A stretch of DNA of 31,007 nt from Gammaproteobacteria bacterium (GTDB taxonomy: Bacteria; Pseudomonadota; Gammaproteobacteria; Arenicellales; JAANXG01). Location: the NCBI GenBank assembly GCA_018263405.1, contig JAANXG010000094.1, positions 1 through 31,007 on the forward strand, given 5' to 3'. The translations under genes were made by a program, and so were the position numbers. A model generated the notes under the pieces. That model had not been told where the DNA came from and searched no databases. It was given only the letters and a program-made list of their open reading frames with translations. Shown here piece after piece: positions 8,321 through 16,464 of the stretch (the stretch's first letter is position 1; every line of letters begins with the position of its first letter).

Positions 8321-8806
8321 GTGCTGAAAACCGTACAATCTTTTTTTTCGAAGCATATACAGTCCGAAAACTCGAACGAGGACCCGGAGCACGCGCAACG
8401 GCTCGCTGCCGCGGCCTTGCTGTTCGAGGTGAGCCGCTCCGACAATGACATTCACGAGATGGAGAAGGCCCGCATCGAGGAGATCGTCCGTTCCAAATTC
8501 GATCTCGGCGGCGAAGAAGTCGAAACGCTAATGGATCTCGCCGAGCAGGAGGTTCATGACGCCAGCAGCCTGTTCGGGTTTACGTCGTTAGTCAACGAAC
8601 AATGGTCTATCGATCAACGGGTACATCTCGCGGAACTGATGTGGCAAGTGGCATTCGCGGACGGCAAGCTTGACGATCACGAAGTCCACTTGATGCGAAA
8701 AATACAGAAATTGCTGCACATCCCCCACAAACGCTTCATCGGCGCCAAGCTACAGGCCCGGGAGAGCGCCGGAACCGGTAATTCGGATACGACAGATTTG
8801 CGCTGA
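8321..8806 (+). CDS. TerB-like all-helical protein of unknown function
   Basis: A 161-residue protein with two related helical halves, ALLFEVSRSDNDIHEMEKARIEEIV and LMWQVAFADGKLDDHEVHLMRKI. The acidic 'DG/DN-x-x-E' turns are those of the TerB family, in which such acidic residues can bind metal. No signal peptide is present and it is probably cytoplasmic. The start is uncertain: GTG 8321 gives the amphipathic opening MLKTVQSFFSKHI, common for stand-alone TerB proteins, while GTG 8249 adds 24 residues without family character. No strong ribosome site is seen at either. Stand-alone TerB proteins are widespread and mostly uncharacterised, and the name does not imply tellurite resistance here. 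Confidence 0.75.
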   Translation: MLKTVQSFFSKHIQSENSNEDPEHAQRLAAAALLFEVSRSDNDIHEMEKARIEEIVRSKFDLGGEEVETLMDLAEQEVHDASSLFGFTSLVNEQWSIDQRVHLAELMWQVAFADGKLDDHEVHLMRKIQKLLHIPHKRFIGAKLQARESAGTGNSDTTDLR

Positions 8807-8821
8807 GTCGCGGTAGCCGCC

Positions 8822-8836
8822 GGCTCGCACTGAGCC
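8822..8836. terminator. Weak hairpin between the converging TerB-like gene and ssb
   Basis: GGCTC (8822-8826) and GAGCC (8832-8836) form a 5-bp stem with a 5-nt loop; a TTTTT run follows at 8844-8848 on the plus strand. The distance to the T-run makes this a poor intrinsic terminator, but it sits in the only gap (48 bp) between two converging genes. Confidence 0.25.
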
Positions 8837-8854
8837 ATCGATATTTTTCACATT

Positions 8855-9301
8855 CTAAAACGGAATATCGTCGTCAAAACCCTCTGAAGATCCCGAAGAC
8901 GATGAATCTCCGCCGGAAGATCCGGTGTCCTGGTTGTAGTCCTCGGCAGGACCTCCACCGCCACCACGGCCACCCAACATTTGCATCTCGTTCGCCACGA
9001 CTTCCGTCGTAAAACGGTCGTTACCTTCCTTGTCCTGCCATTTGCGCGTTTGCAAGCGGCCTTCCACATAAACCTGCGAGCCCTTCTTCAGGTACTCGCC
9101 GACTATCTCGGCAAGCCGGCTGAAGAACACCACCCGGTGCCATTCGGTACGTTCCTGCTGCTCACCGGTCTGCTTGTCTTTCCAGGTCTCCGTGGTGGCA
9201 ATACTGACGTTGGCCACCGCTGCGCCACTGGGTGTATACCTAACCTCGGGATCGCGCCCGAGGTGGCCGATTAAAATCGCCTTATTGACGCCTCTTGCCA
9301 T
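8855..9301 (-). CDS. ssb: Single-stranded DNA-binding protein
   Basis: Binds and protects single-stranded DNA in replication, recombination and repair. The OB-fold opens MARGVNKAILIGHLGRDPEVRYTPSG and runs to about residue 110, with the conserved TTEVVANEMQMLGGR. A Gly/Ser-rich disordered linker (GGGGGPAEDYNQDTGSSGGD...) leads to the acidic C-terminal tip DDDIPF, the protein-interaction tail. The total of 148 residues is slightly shorter than E. coli SSB. AAGGAG upstream of the ATG supports the start. It lies 118 bp downstream of the MFS gene on the same strand. No LexA box (CTG-N10-CAG) was seen upstream. Confidence 0.96.
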   Translation of the reverse strand: MARGVNKAILIGHLGRDPEVRYTPSGAAVANVSIATTETWKDKQTGEQQERTEWHRVVFFSRLAEIVGEYLKKGSQVYVEGRLQTRKWQDKEGNDRFTTEVVANEMQMLGGRGGGGGPAEDYNQDTGSSGGDSSSSGSSEGFDDDIPF

Positions 9302-9352
9302 GTTTCGTGCTCCTTCGATCTCTCGATCTTGTTAATTTTCGGGTACAAACGG

Positions 9353-9361
9353 AGTTTACCA
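9353..9361 (-). promoter_or_regulatory. Candidate extended -10 element for ssb
   Basis: On the minus strand the sequence reads TGGTAAACT, matching the extended -10 pattern TGnTAnnnT, about 50 bp upstream of the ssb start. No clear -35 was found. It would let ssb be transcribed independently of the MFS gene. Confidence 0.25.
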
Positions 9362-9419
9362 GAACCGCTTTTCCCGCGGGCCACCCCGGCGACAGGACAA
9401 TATACCCGGTTCCATCGGG

Positions 9420-10784
9420 TTATGAATCACCGATTTGGGTGAGTTCAAATTGTACAAGGCGATCCTCGTCCAGTCGCTTGCTGTCGACCCTCACGTAGGC
9501 GACGCTTTCTTCGGCCACCACCGTGGCTTCCAGCACGCCGGGAATCCGGGACAGCTCATCAGACAAAGTACGGGCCCCATCCGCCGATTGACCGTTTATT
9601 CGCAGTAGCCGGCTGTCGAATAGTGCCGGGGTGGAACCAGTCAATAATCCCAAAAGCCATATCCCCAAACCGCCGGCACACATCGCGGCAACACCCGTTA
9701 TGCCGTAGGCGCCGTGTATCCACCCGGCGGTCGCCCCACCTACAAAAACACCGAAAAATTCCCACGTGTTGTAAACCCCGATCGCGGTGCCTTTTCCGGC
9801 TACGGGGGCGAGTTGCGATACCAGCGACGGCAACAGGGCTTCCAGGGTATTGAAGCCGCAAAAAAACAACCAAAGGCCGACTGCTAAGCCCCAGTAATCG
9901 GGTCGAAACAAAATCATGAACTGGGCGGCAAGTAACAGGCCCACGGCCACGGGCATCACGGTAAACACGCGAGTGCCGCGTCCGGCCAGAAGAATCAAGG
10001 GGATCATCACCGGAATCGAACATACAAGTACCGACAGGTATATCTTCCAGTGTTCAGTTACCTCGATACCCAATCCAGTGGTCAACGCGAGGGGCACTGA
10101 CACGAACAACGCGGTAAGCACCGCATGGAGCATGAAGATACCGGAGTTCAGCCGGAGCAAATGAGGGTCGGTCAGGACCTGACGGATTTGTTCAGGCGCC
10201 GTCTGTACATCACGGTGGGTAACGGACCGGGCAGGCGTGGGCACGAATCGCCACAGTGCAACGATCGCGACCAGCGCCAGCCCGGCCGTGATCCAAAACA
10301 AGCTCTTCACACCCAGGATTCGAGCTAGAGCCGGGCCTGCGACCAACGAGACCATAAATACCGCGCCGATAGCCATACCAAGCACCGCCATCGCCTTGTG
10401 CCGGTTTTGTTCGCGCGTCAGGTCGGCCGTCAGCGCCAAAACCGCCGCGGCGATGGCTCCGGCGCCCTGCAGCAACCGGCCCATTGTGACCGTCACGATG
10501 TGATCGCCGGACGCGGCCAGTATGCTTCCCAGGGCAAAGATCACCAATCCAATGGTGATGACCTGCTTTCTTCCCAGGCGATCGGACCACCAGCCGAAGG
10601 GAATCTGCAACAGTGCCTGGCTTAAACCATATGACCCCACCGCAATCCCGACGAGCAGCGGCGTGCTGCCGGGCAGACTTCGTGCGTAGACCGCCAGGAC
10701 CGGTAGCAACAAAAACAAACCGAACATGCGCAGCGCGAGAATGCCTGCAAGCCCGGCTACGGCACGTTTTTCGGCGCCGGTCAT
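9420..10784 (-). CDS. MFS drug-efflux-type transporter with a C-terminal soluble domain
   Basis: A major facilitator superfamily protein of 454 residues with about 12 membrane helices. The N-terminus is MTGAEKRAVAGLAGILALRM, and the loop 2-3 signature is seen as GWWSDRLGRKQVI. After the last helix there is a soluble tail of about 60 residues (LLRINGQSADGARTL...EATVVAEESVAYVRVDSKRLD) whose beta-alpha-beta-beta pattern recalls heavy-metal-associated (HMA-like) folds, but without a CxxC metal motif. The ATG at 10784 was chosen over an in-frame codon at 10910, because the longer version would run through the whole uvrA promoter region and into uvrA. Pseudomonads carry the same MFS gene between uvrA and ssb. 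Substrate unknown. Confidence 0.85.
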   Translation of the reverse strand: MTGAEKRAVAGLAGILALRMFGLFLLLPVLAVYARSLPGSTPLLVGIAVGSYGLSQALLQIPFGWWSDRLGRKQVITIGLVIFALGSILAASGDHIVTVTMGRLLQGAGAIAAAVLALTADLTREQNRHKAMAVLGMAIGAVFMVSLVAGPALARILGVKSLFWITAGLALVAIVALWRFVPTPARSVTHRDVQTAPEQIRQVLTDPHLLRLNSGIFMLHAVLTALFVSVPLALTTGLGIEVTEHWKIYLSVLVCSIPVMIPLILLAGRGTRVFTVMPVAVGLLLAAQFMILFRPDYWGLAVGLWLFFCGFNTLEALLPSLVSQLAPVAGKGTAIGVYNTWEFFGVFVGGATAGWIHGAYGITGVAAMCAGGLGIWLLGLLTGSTPALFDSRLLRINGQSADGARTLSDELSRIPGVLEATVVAEESVAYVRVDSKRLDEDRLVQFELTQIGDS

Positions 10785-10813
10785 GGGGATTGTTCCGGAG
10801 GACAAGTGCGATT

Positions 10814-10843
10814 TTGCGTCGGAAAATGAAGGCCGCGTATAGT
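10814..10843 (+). promoter_or_regulatory. Candidate promoter for uvrA
   Basis: TTGCGT (10814-10819), an 18-bp spacer and TATAGT (10838-10843) lie about 30 bp before the uvrA start. No LexA/SOS box is visible in the 90-bp gap between the divergent MFS and uvrA genes, although uvrA is SOS-controlled in E. coli. Confidence 0.35.
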
Positions 10844-10874
10844 AGCAGTTTTTGCCATTTCCCGTTATCGATCG

Positions 10875-13733
10875 ATGGATAGTATTAGTATCCGTGGCGC
10901 ACGCACGCACAATCTTCAGAATTTGAGTGTTGAACTGCCCCGCGACAGTCTCATAGTTTTTACGGGCTTGTCCGGCTCCGGCAAATCATCGCTCGCTTTC
11001 GACACAATCTATGCGGAAGGACAACGCCGCTATGTGGAATCGCTGTCCGCGTATGCCCGGCAGTTCCTGTCGCTGATGGAAAAACCCGACGTGGATATCA
11101 TCGAAGGCCTCTCCCCCGCTATATCCATCGAACAAAAAGCGACGTCCCACAATCCCCGCTCCACCGTGGGCACCGTCACGGAGATTTACGATTATCTGCG
11201 CTTGTTATTCGCCCGGGTCGGCGATCCGCGCTGTCCCGAGCACAATATAAGCCTTGAAACCCAGACCGTATCGCAGATGGTGGATCAGGTCGGCACGCTT
11301 TTTGAAGGGACGCGACTGTTGATCCTGGCGCCAATGGTCGTGGATAGAAAAGGCGAATTCGCCAACTTGTTCAGCCACCTGCTGGGCCAGGGGTTCGTCC
11401 GTGCCCGCGTGGACGGTGGTGTCGTGGAACTCGATAATCCCCCGGCGCTCAAGAAGAATTTCAAGCACACCATCGAAATTGTAGTGGACCGGTTCGTGGT
11501 ACGCCACGGCAACGAGCAGCGACTCGCCGAATCGTTCGAAACCTGCCTGACGCTAACGGAAGGTTTGGCGAAGGTGGCCATACTGGCCGACGAACGCAAT
11601 GAAAAGGAAACAGAATGGATCTTTTCCTCCCGATACGCCTGCCCCTATTGCGGCTATTCCCTCCAGGAACTGGAGCCGCGGCTGTTTTCGTTCAACAATC
11701 CCGCCGGCGCCTGCCCGACTTGCGATGGCCTGGGGGTCGAACAGTTCTTCGATCCCGAGCGAATAGTTTTTAACTCCAATTTAAGTCTGGCCGCCGGTGC
11801 CATCCGGGGCTGGGACCGGCGGAACGCATTTTATTTTAATCTCCTAAAATGTCTCTCCCGGCATTATGGTTTTGACGTTGATAAACCATTCAACAAGCTG
11901 TCCAAAAAAACCAGCAATGCGATTCTCCAAGGTAGCGGTGACGAAAAAATAAAATTTACTTACCTGCGCGGCCGGGGCCGGGCAATGCAGCGTACACATC
12001 GTTTCGAAGGCGTAGTAAACAATATGCAACGCCGTTATCGCGAAACCGAATCCGCCGGCGTGCGCGAGGAACTGGCGCGCTTTATCAGCTCACAATCGTG
12101 CGAGACCTGCGGCGGATCGCGGCTGCGAGAGGAAGCAAGGCACGTCTTCGTCGCCGGTCATGCCATTCATGACATAACAGCCATGTCCATCGGCCATGCG
12201 CTCGAGTTTTTCGACCGACTGGCGTTAACGGGACATCGCGCGCAAATTGCCGAAAAAATCGTCAAGGAAATCGTCGAGAGGCTGGGCTTTCTGGTGAATG
12301 TCGGGCTCGAGTACCTGTCGCTGAATCGATCCGCCGAGACGTTGTCGGGCGGCGAGGCACAGCGTATTCGCCTGGCGTCGCAGATCGGATCCGGCCTTGT
12401 AGGGGTCATGTACGTGCTGGACGAACCGTCAATCGGCTTGCACCAGCGGGACAACGAGCGGCTTTTGGGCACCCTGACGCGACTGCGTGACCTGGGCAAT
12501 ACGGTCATCGTGGTGGAGCACGACGAGGAGGCGATCCGGCACGCCGACCATGTCCTGGATCTGGGCCCTGGAGCCGGTGTGCACGGCGGCCGGGTAGTCG
12601 CCCAGGGTAGACCGCGGGACATCGAGCTCAATCCCGATTCGCTTACCGGACGTTACCTGGCCGGTGCGGAACGTATCGAAGTACCCGTGCAGCGAACCCA
12701 TTACGATCCAAACAAGCTCGTGCGCCTAAAAGGCGCACGCGGCCACAACCTGAGGAATTTGGAAGTCGATATTCCGTTGGGCTTGTTCACCTGTGTCACC
12801 GGCGTATCCGGCTCCGGTAAGTCAACGCTGATCAACGACACGCTCTATCCCGCAATCGCCCAGAAACTCTATCGCGGCCGGCACACGCCGGCTGAGCACG
12901 ACACAGTCGAAGGTACGGATCGCGTTGACAAGGTGATTGATATCGATCAAAGCCCGATCGGCCGGACGCCCCGTTCGAACCCCGCGACCTATACCGGACT
13001 GTTTACGCCGATCCGCGAATTATTCGCCTCAACGCCCGAAGCCCGGGCACGTGGCTACAAACCGGGGCGCTTTTCGTTCAATGTGCGCGGGGGACGTTGT
13101 GAGGCCTGCCGAGGCGAAGGCTTGATCAAGGTGGAAATGCACTTTCTACCCGATATCTACGTTGCCTGTGACAGCTGTAGGGGTAAACGCTACAACCGCG
13201 AGACCCTGGAAATTCATTACAAGGGCAAGAACATTCACGAAGTACTCGAGATGACGGTTGAACAGGCAGCAGAATTTTTCTACGCCATTCCGACCATCAA
13301 GCGAAAACTGGATACGCTCGTGGACGTGGGGCTGAGTTATATCCGTCTCGGACAAAGCGCTACCACACTTTCGGGCGGTGAAGCACAACGCATCAAGCTG
13401 TCGCGTGAATTATCGAAGCGCGACACGGGCAAGACACTGTATATTCTGGACGAGCCGACTACGGGATTGCATTTTCACGACGTGAAGAATTTATTACACG
13501 TGCTTCACCGTCTGCGCGATCACGGCAACACGATTATTGTGATCGAGCATAATCTCGACGTTATCAAGACAGCGGATTGGATTATCGATCTGGGACCTGA
13601 GGGCGGAAACGCCGGCGGCACGGTAGTTGCCCGCGGTACGCCCGAAGAAATCTGTCGTATCGAGACATCCTACACCAGCCGGCATTTGGCGCCGGTATTG
13701 AAGAAGACACTACCCGCATCCAAAAGTGCTTGA
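10875..13733 (+). CDS. uvrA: Excinuclease ABC subunit A
   Basis: DNA-damage sensor of nucleotide excision repair; the dimer loads UvrB at lesions. It is 952 residues, close to the usual 940. It has two ABC ATPase modules: Walker A GLSGSGKSS at 31-39 and GVSGSGKST at 643-651, with signatures LSGGEAQRIRLA and LSGGEAQRIKLS and Walker B regions YVLDEPSIGL and YILDEPTTGL. Zinc modules are C256/C259...C280/C283 and C742/C745...C765/C768. The ATG at 10875 gives the exact family start MDSISIRGARTHNLQNL, although no good ribosome site precedes it. skp follows 66 bp later on the same strand. Confidence 0.98.
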   Translation: MDSISIRGARTHNLQNLSVELPRDSLIVFTGLSGSGKSSLAFDTIYAEGQRRYVESLSAYARQFLSLMEKPDVDIIEGLSPAISIEQKATSHNPRSTVGTVTEIYDYLRLLFARVGDPRCPEHNISLETQTVSQMVDQVGTLFEGTRLLILAPMVVDRKGEFANLFSHLLGQGFVRARVDGGVVELDNPPALKKNFKHTIEIVVDRFVVRHGNEQRLAESFETCLTLTEGLAKVAILADERNEKETEWIFSSRYACPYCGYSLQELEPRLFSFNNPAGACPTCDGLGVEQFFDPERIVFNSNLSLAAGAIRGWDRRNAFYFNLLKCLSRHYGFDVDKPFNKLSKKTSNAILQGSGDEKIKFTYLRGRGRAMQRTHRFEGVVNNMQRRYRETESAGVREELARFISSQSCETCGGSRLREEARHVFVAGHAIHDITAMSIGHALEFFDRLALTGHRAQIAEKIVKEIVERLGFLVNVGLEYLSLNRSAETLSGGEAQRIRLASQIGSGLVGVMYVLDEPSIGLHQRDNERLLGTLTRLRDLGNTVIVVEHDEEAIRHADHVLDLGPGAGVHGGRVVAQGRPRDIELNPDSLTGRYLAGAERIEVPVQRTHYDPNKLVRLKGARGHNLRNLEVDIPLGLFTCVTGVSGSGKSTLINDTLYPAIAQKLYRGRHTPAEHDTVEGTDRVDKVIDIDQSPIGRTPRSNPATYTGLFTPIRELFASTPEARARGYKPGRFSFNVRGGRCEACRGEGLIKVEMHFLPDIYVACDSCRGKRYNRETLEIHYKGKNIHEVLEMTVEQAAEFFYAIPTIKRKLDTLVDVGLSYIRLGQSATTLSGGEAQRIKLSRELSKRDTGKTLYILDEPTTGLHFHDVKNLLHVLHRLRDHGNTIIVIEHNLDVIKTADWIIDLGPEGGNAGGTVVARGTPEEICRIETSYTSRHLAPVLKKTLPASKSA

Positions 13734-13799
13734 TGACCCTGACGGTCGACACCCGCCCACCATATATGTTCAACTTAACAATCACTTGACCCGGATCTT

Positions 13800-14351
13800 A
13801 TGCTGCGTTTCATGTCTTCACTAAAATCTACACAGCTCAGCGCTATCTGTGCACTGGCGTTTGCCATTAGCGCCATACCCCTCGTCGCCACGGCCCAAAA
13901 TGGCGAAAAATACGGCTTCGTCAATATCTCCCAAGTCATTACCCAATCAGATGAAGGACAAACCGAGGCCAAGGAACTGGAATCCCTGGGGGCCGAGAAG
14001 GAGCAGAGACTCAACGCACGAAGACAGAAGCTGGAAGAACTGGCCGAACAATACGAAGAAAGCGTGCAAAGTGGCCAGCCCGATGCCGAATTGCGTGACA
14101 GGATAAAGAAACTTAAGCGCGAGCTGGAAAGGAACGTGCGCCAGGCGCAATCGGATATCGACGTTTCTCGTAAGGATCGCATACAACAACTCGGCGCCAA
14201 AGTTGTGCAAGTCGTCCAACAGTTTGCGCGCGACAACGATTACACCGCAATCTTTCGCACCGACAACGGCCAGGTGGTTTACGTGGATTCCGGTGTGAAC
14301 GTTACCGAAGAGGTAATCGCCGCCTACAACAAGGCTCACCCGATCGAATAG
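13800..14351 (+). CDS. skp: Skp/OmpH-family periplasmic chaperone
   Basis: Periplasmic holdase for unfolded outer-membrane proteins; Skp forms a jellyfish-like trimer. It has 183 residues. The signal peptide MLRFMSSLKSTQLSAICALAFAI... ends near VATAQ; an internal ATG at 13812 is an alternative start. The mature part opens GEKYGFVNISQVI, the short beta strand typical of the family. A charged coiled-coil region follows (about 55-130, rich in E, K, R and Q), and then the closing beta segment YTAIFRTDNGQVVYVDSGVNVTEEVI. Unlike in many Gram-negatives, it is not beside bamA or lpxD here, so it may be a second, stand-alone copy. An insertion sequence begins 17-21 bp after its stop and has probably cut off its natural downstream region. 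Confidence 0.88.
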   Translation: MLRFMSSLKSTQLSAICALAFAISAIPLVATAQNGEKYGFVNISQVITQSDEGQTEAKELESLGAEKEQRLNARRQKLEELAEQYEESVQSGQPDAELRDRIKKLKRELERNVRQAQSDIDVSRKDRIQQLGAKVVQVVQQFARDNDYTAIFRTDNGQVVYVDSGVNVTEEVIAAYNKAHPIE

Positions 14352-14367
14352 CCACTCGCTTTTTTTG

Positions 14368-14371
14368 CTAG
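14368..14371. repeat. Left target-site duplication (CTAG) of the insertion sequence
   Basis: CTAG flanks the element at both ends (14368-14371 and 16461-16464). Because CTAG is its own reverse complement, it could instead be counted as the outer four bases of an 18-bp inverted repeat. Confidence 0.6.
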
Positions 14372-16460
14372 CCTGGATTCCCACGCTGCTGGAAGGTGCA
14401 CAAGCTCCTAACGCGGCGGGCGCAGATGTAGCGATACCCGAGCGTTCTGAACCGTGACCTGTTAGAATACGTTAGATCGACGAGATCTGCGCCACAGTAT
14501 CAACAGATAGCGCCCCTCCTTACAAAACAAACCGGCACTTCCCGCTCCCGACCCTTATGCATGCCAGAATCATTGCAAAACCGCAGTTTGTCGTTCGCTA
14601 CTGCGATTTCTGCCGCAAAGACTATATCTCGGGCCTTGACTTTTGGCAGATCACAAGACATAGTGGAAATATGTCTACTGATCTACCAGCGAGACTAACG
14701 CCACTCGCCCGCGCCTTCCTCGAGCCGAAAAGCACCACGCACCGCCAATACGAGGCCCTGCGCGCCTATTTCGTCGAGGGCTTGCCCTCGGCCGAAGCCG
14801 CTCGCCGCTTCGGCTACACCCCCGGCTCCTTCCGCGTGCTGTGTAGCACCTTTCGCAACAATCCGGATCGGGCCTTCTTCCTCCCCCCGGCGAAGGGGCC
14901 TGCCAGTGCCCCCCGATCCGATCCGCTGCGCGAGCGCGTGATCGCCCTACGCAAGCAGAATCTGTCGATTTACGACATCAGCGCGCAGTTGAACGAGCAG
15001 GGGCAAGGGTTGTCGCCAGCGGCCGTGGCGCTCATCTTAAAGCACGAGGGGTTCGCTCGCTTGCCGCGACGGCGCGATGCCGAGCGTCCGCCCGGCGAAC
15101 GGCCGGCAGCCGCCACACCCGCTGACGTGCGCCAGTTGGATCTATCCCCGCGAACGGTGCGCACGCGCTTCGGGGGTCTGTTCTTGTTTGTCCCGGACCT
15201 GGTCCAAGTCGGCTTGACGGGCTTGCTCGGCAAGGCCGATTTCCCCGGCACGAAGCAGATCCCTGCAGAGTGCGCCCTGCGCGCCTTGCTCGCCTTGAAG
15301 CTGTTTGGCACGGCGCGGCTGAGCCATGTCATGAGCGAGGTGTTCGACGAGGGGCTGGCGCTGTTCGCCGGCCTCAATGTGAGCCCCAAACGCTCCTTGC
15401 TCACCGAGTACAGCTGCCGCATCGATCCGCGCAGCTACCCGCCGTTTATGCACAGCTGGTTCGACGCGGTGAGCCGTCTCGGGCTCGAGCGCGGCGCCTC
15501 TTTCGACCTCGATTTCCACACCATCCCCTATCATGGCGACGGTGCGTTGGTCGAGAAACACTACGTCTCCAAGCGCAGCCGACGTCAGAAGGGCGTGCTG
15601 GCCTTTGTCGCCCAGGATGCCGATCAACGCGTGTTCTGTTACGCCAATGGAGAAATCCGCAAAGCCGATCAGCCCGACGAGATCCTGCGCTTTGTCGAGT
15701 TCTGGCGCCAGCGCACCGGGAGCCTACCCAAGGAGCTGGTGTTCGATTCCAAGCTCACCACCTATGCGAATTTGAACCGCCTCAACCAAATGGGCATCGC
15801 GTTCATCACCTTGCGCCGGCGTTCGGCCAAGATGCTGCGCGAGATCGCGCAGGTGCCCGCCTCGGCCTGGCGGCGTGTCCAGCTGAAGAACGTCACCCGT
15901 GCCTACCAGAGGCCTAAAGTTCTCGACGAGCGCGTCTCATTGCGCGACTATGACGGTCCCATTCGACAGCTCACCATTACCGAGCTCGGCCACGAAGAAC
16001 CGACCCTCCTCATCACCAACATCATGAAGCGCTCGGCCGCTACGCTCATCGGCCGCTACGCTCAGCGCATGATCATCGAAAACGGCATTGCCGATGGCAT
16101 CGACTTCTTCCATATGGATGCGCTCTCTTCAGCCGTTGCCATGAAAGTCAACTGCGATCTGCAGCTCACCCTCATGGCAAGCAGCCTCTATCGGCTGCTG
16201 GGTGCACGCATCGGCAACGGCTACGAGAACGCGAAGTCCCGGCATCTGTTCCGCGACTTCATCAATGCCACCGCGCAAATCACGCTGACCGAGCGCGAGG
16301 TCGTGGTGCGCTTCCCAAAACGCGCCCACAACCCCCTTCTGTTAGCCGCCAATTACGCCCAAACCGATCTGCCCGTCCCTTGGCTCGGCGGCAAGCGCCT
16401 CAAATTTGCCTTCGGATGACTCCGTGGTGTTAACTCATACAACTAACGTGGGAATCCAGG
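14372..16460 (+). mobile_element. Complete insertion sequence, 2089 bp, with a DDE transposase
   Basis: The ends are the perfect 14-bp inverted repeats CCTGGATTCCCACG (14372-14385) and CGTGGGAATCCAGG (16447-16460), flanked by CTAG on both sides. One long transposase gene fills most of the element. The left 300 bp before the likely start is non-coding and contains a 9-bp dyad, GGCGCAGAT (14419-14427) / ATCTGCGCC (14485-14493), which could fold in the mRNA and limit transposase translation. Intact ends, intact reading frame and exact target duplications indicate a recent insertion. The family is not assigned with certainty; the transposase looks IS4/IS1634-like. Confidence 0.88.
14671..16419 (+). 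CDS. DDE transposase of the insertion sequence
   Basis: Cuts and joins the element ends. From the ATG at 14671 it is 582 residues. An N-terminal helix-turn-helix region (YFVEGLPSAEAARRFGYTPG, about 30-50) and a second one (LRKQNLSIYDISAQLNEQGQG) probably bind the terminal repeats. The RNase-H-like catalytic core supplies acidic residues at D279/D281 (FDLDFHTIPYHG), D359 (LVFDSKLTTY) and E470 (RMIIENGIADG), the spacing expected of IS4-superfamily DDE enzymes with an insertion before the glutamate. GTGGA lies just upstream of 14671; an in-frame ATG at 14557 would add 38 residues, including a YCDFCRKDY segment, and cannot be excluded. The gene is intact. Confidence 0.85.
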   Translation: MSTDLPARLTPLARAFLEPKSTTHRQYEALRAYFVEGLPSAEAARRFGYTPGSFRVLCSTFRNNPDRAFFLPPAKGPASAPRSDPLRERVIALRKQNLSIYDISAQLNEQGQGLSPAAVALILKHEGFARLPRRRDAERPPGERPAAATPADVRQLDLSPRTVRTRFGGLFLFVPDLVQVGLTGLLGKADFPGTKQIPAECALRALLALKLFGTARLSHVMSEVFDEGLALFAGLNVSPKRSLLTEYSCRIDPRSYPPFMHSWFDAVSRLGLERGASFDLDFHTIPYHGDGALVEKHYVSKRSRRQKGVLAFVAQDADQRVFCYANGEIRKADQPDEILRFVEFWRQRTGSLPKELVFDSKLTTYANLNRLNQMGIAFITLRRRSAKMLREIAQVPASAWRRVQLKNVTRAYQRPKVLDERVSLRDYDGPIRQLTITELGHEEPTLLITNIMKRSAATLIGRYAQRMIIENGIADGIDFFHMDALSSAVAMKVNCDLQLTLMASSLYRLLGARIGNGYENAKSRHLFRDFINATAQITLTEREVVVRFPKRAHNPLLLAANYAQTDLPVPWLGGKRLKFAFG

Positions 16461-16464
16461 CTAG
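16461..16464. repeat. Right target-site duplication (CTAG) of the insertion sequence
   Basis: Second copy of the CTAG flank, directly after the right inverted repeat. Confidence 0.6.

Noticed and set aside
8321..8806. Tellurite-resistance function for the TerB-like gene
   Set aside because: No other ter genes are present; the domain name alone does not support resistance.
9404..9420. Inverted repeat ACCCG/CGGGT just after the MFS stop as a terminator
   Set aside because: A 5-bp stem without a T-run is too weak to call, and ssb lies downstream on the same strand.
14636..14664. TTGACT-17-CATAGT as the transposase promoter
   Set aside because: The transcript would start at about the ATG itself, leaving no ribosome site; the resemblance is probably fortuitous.
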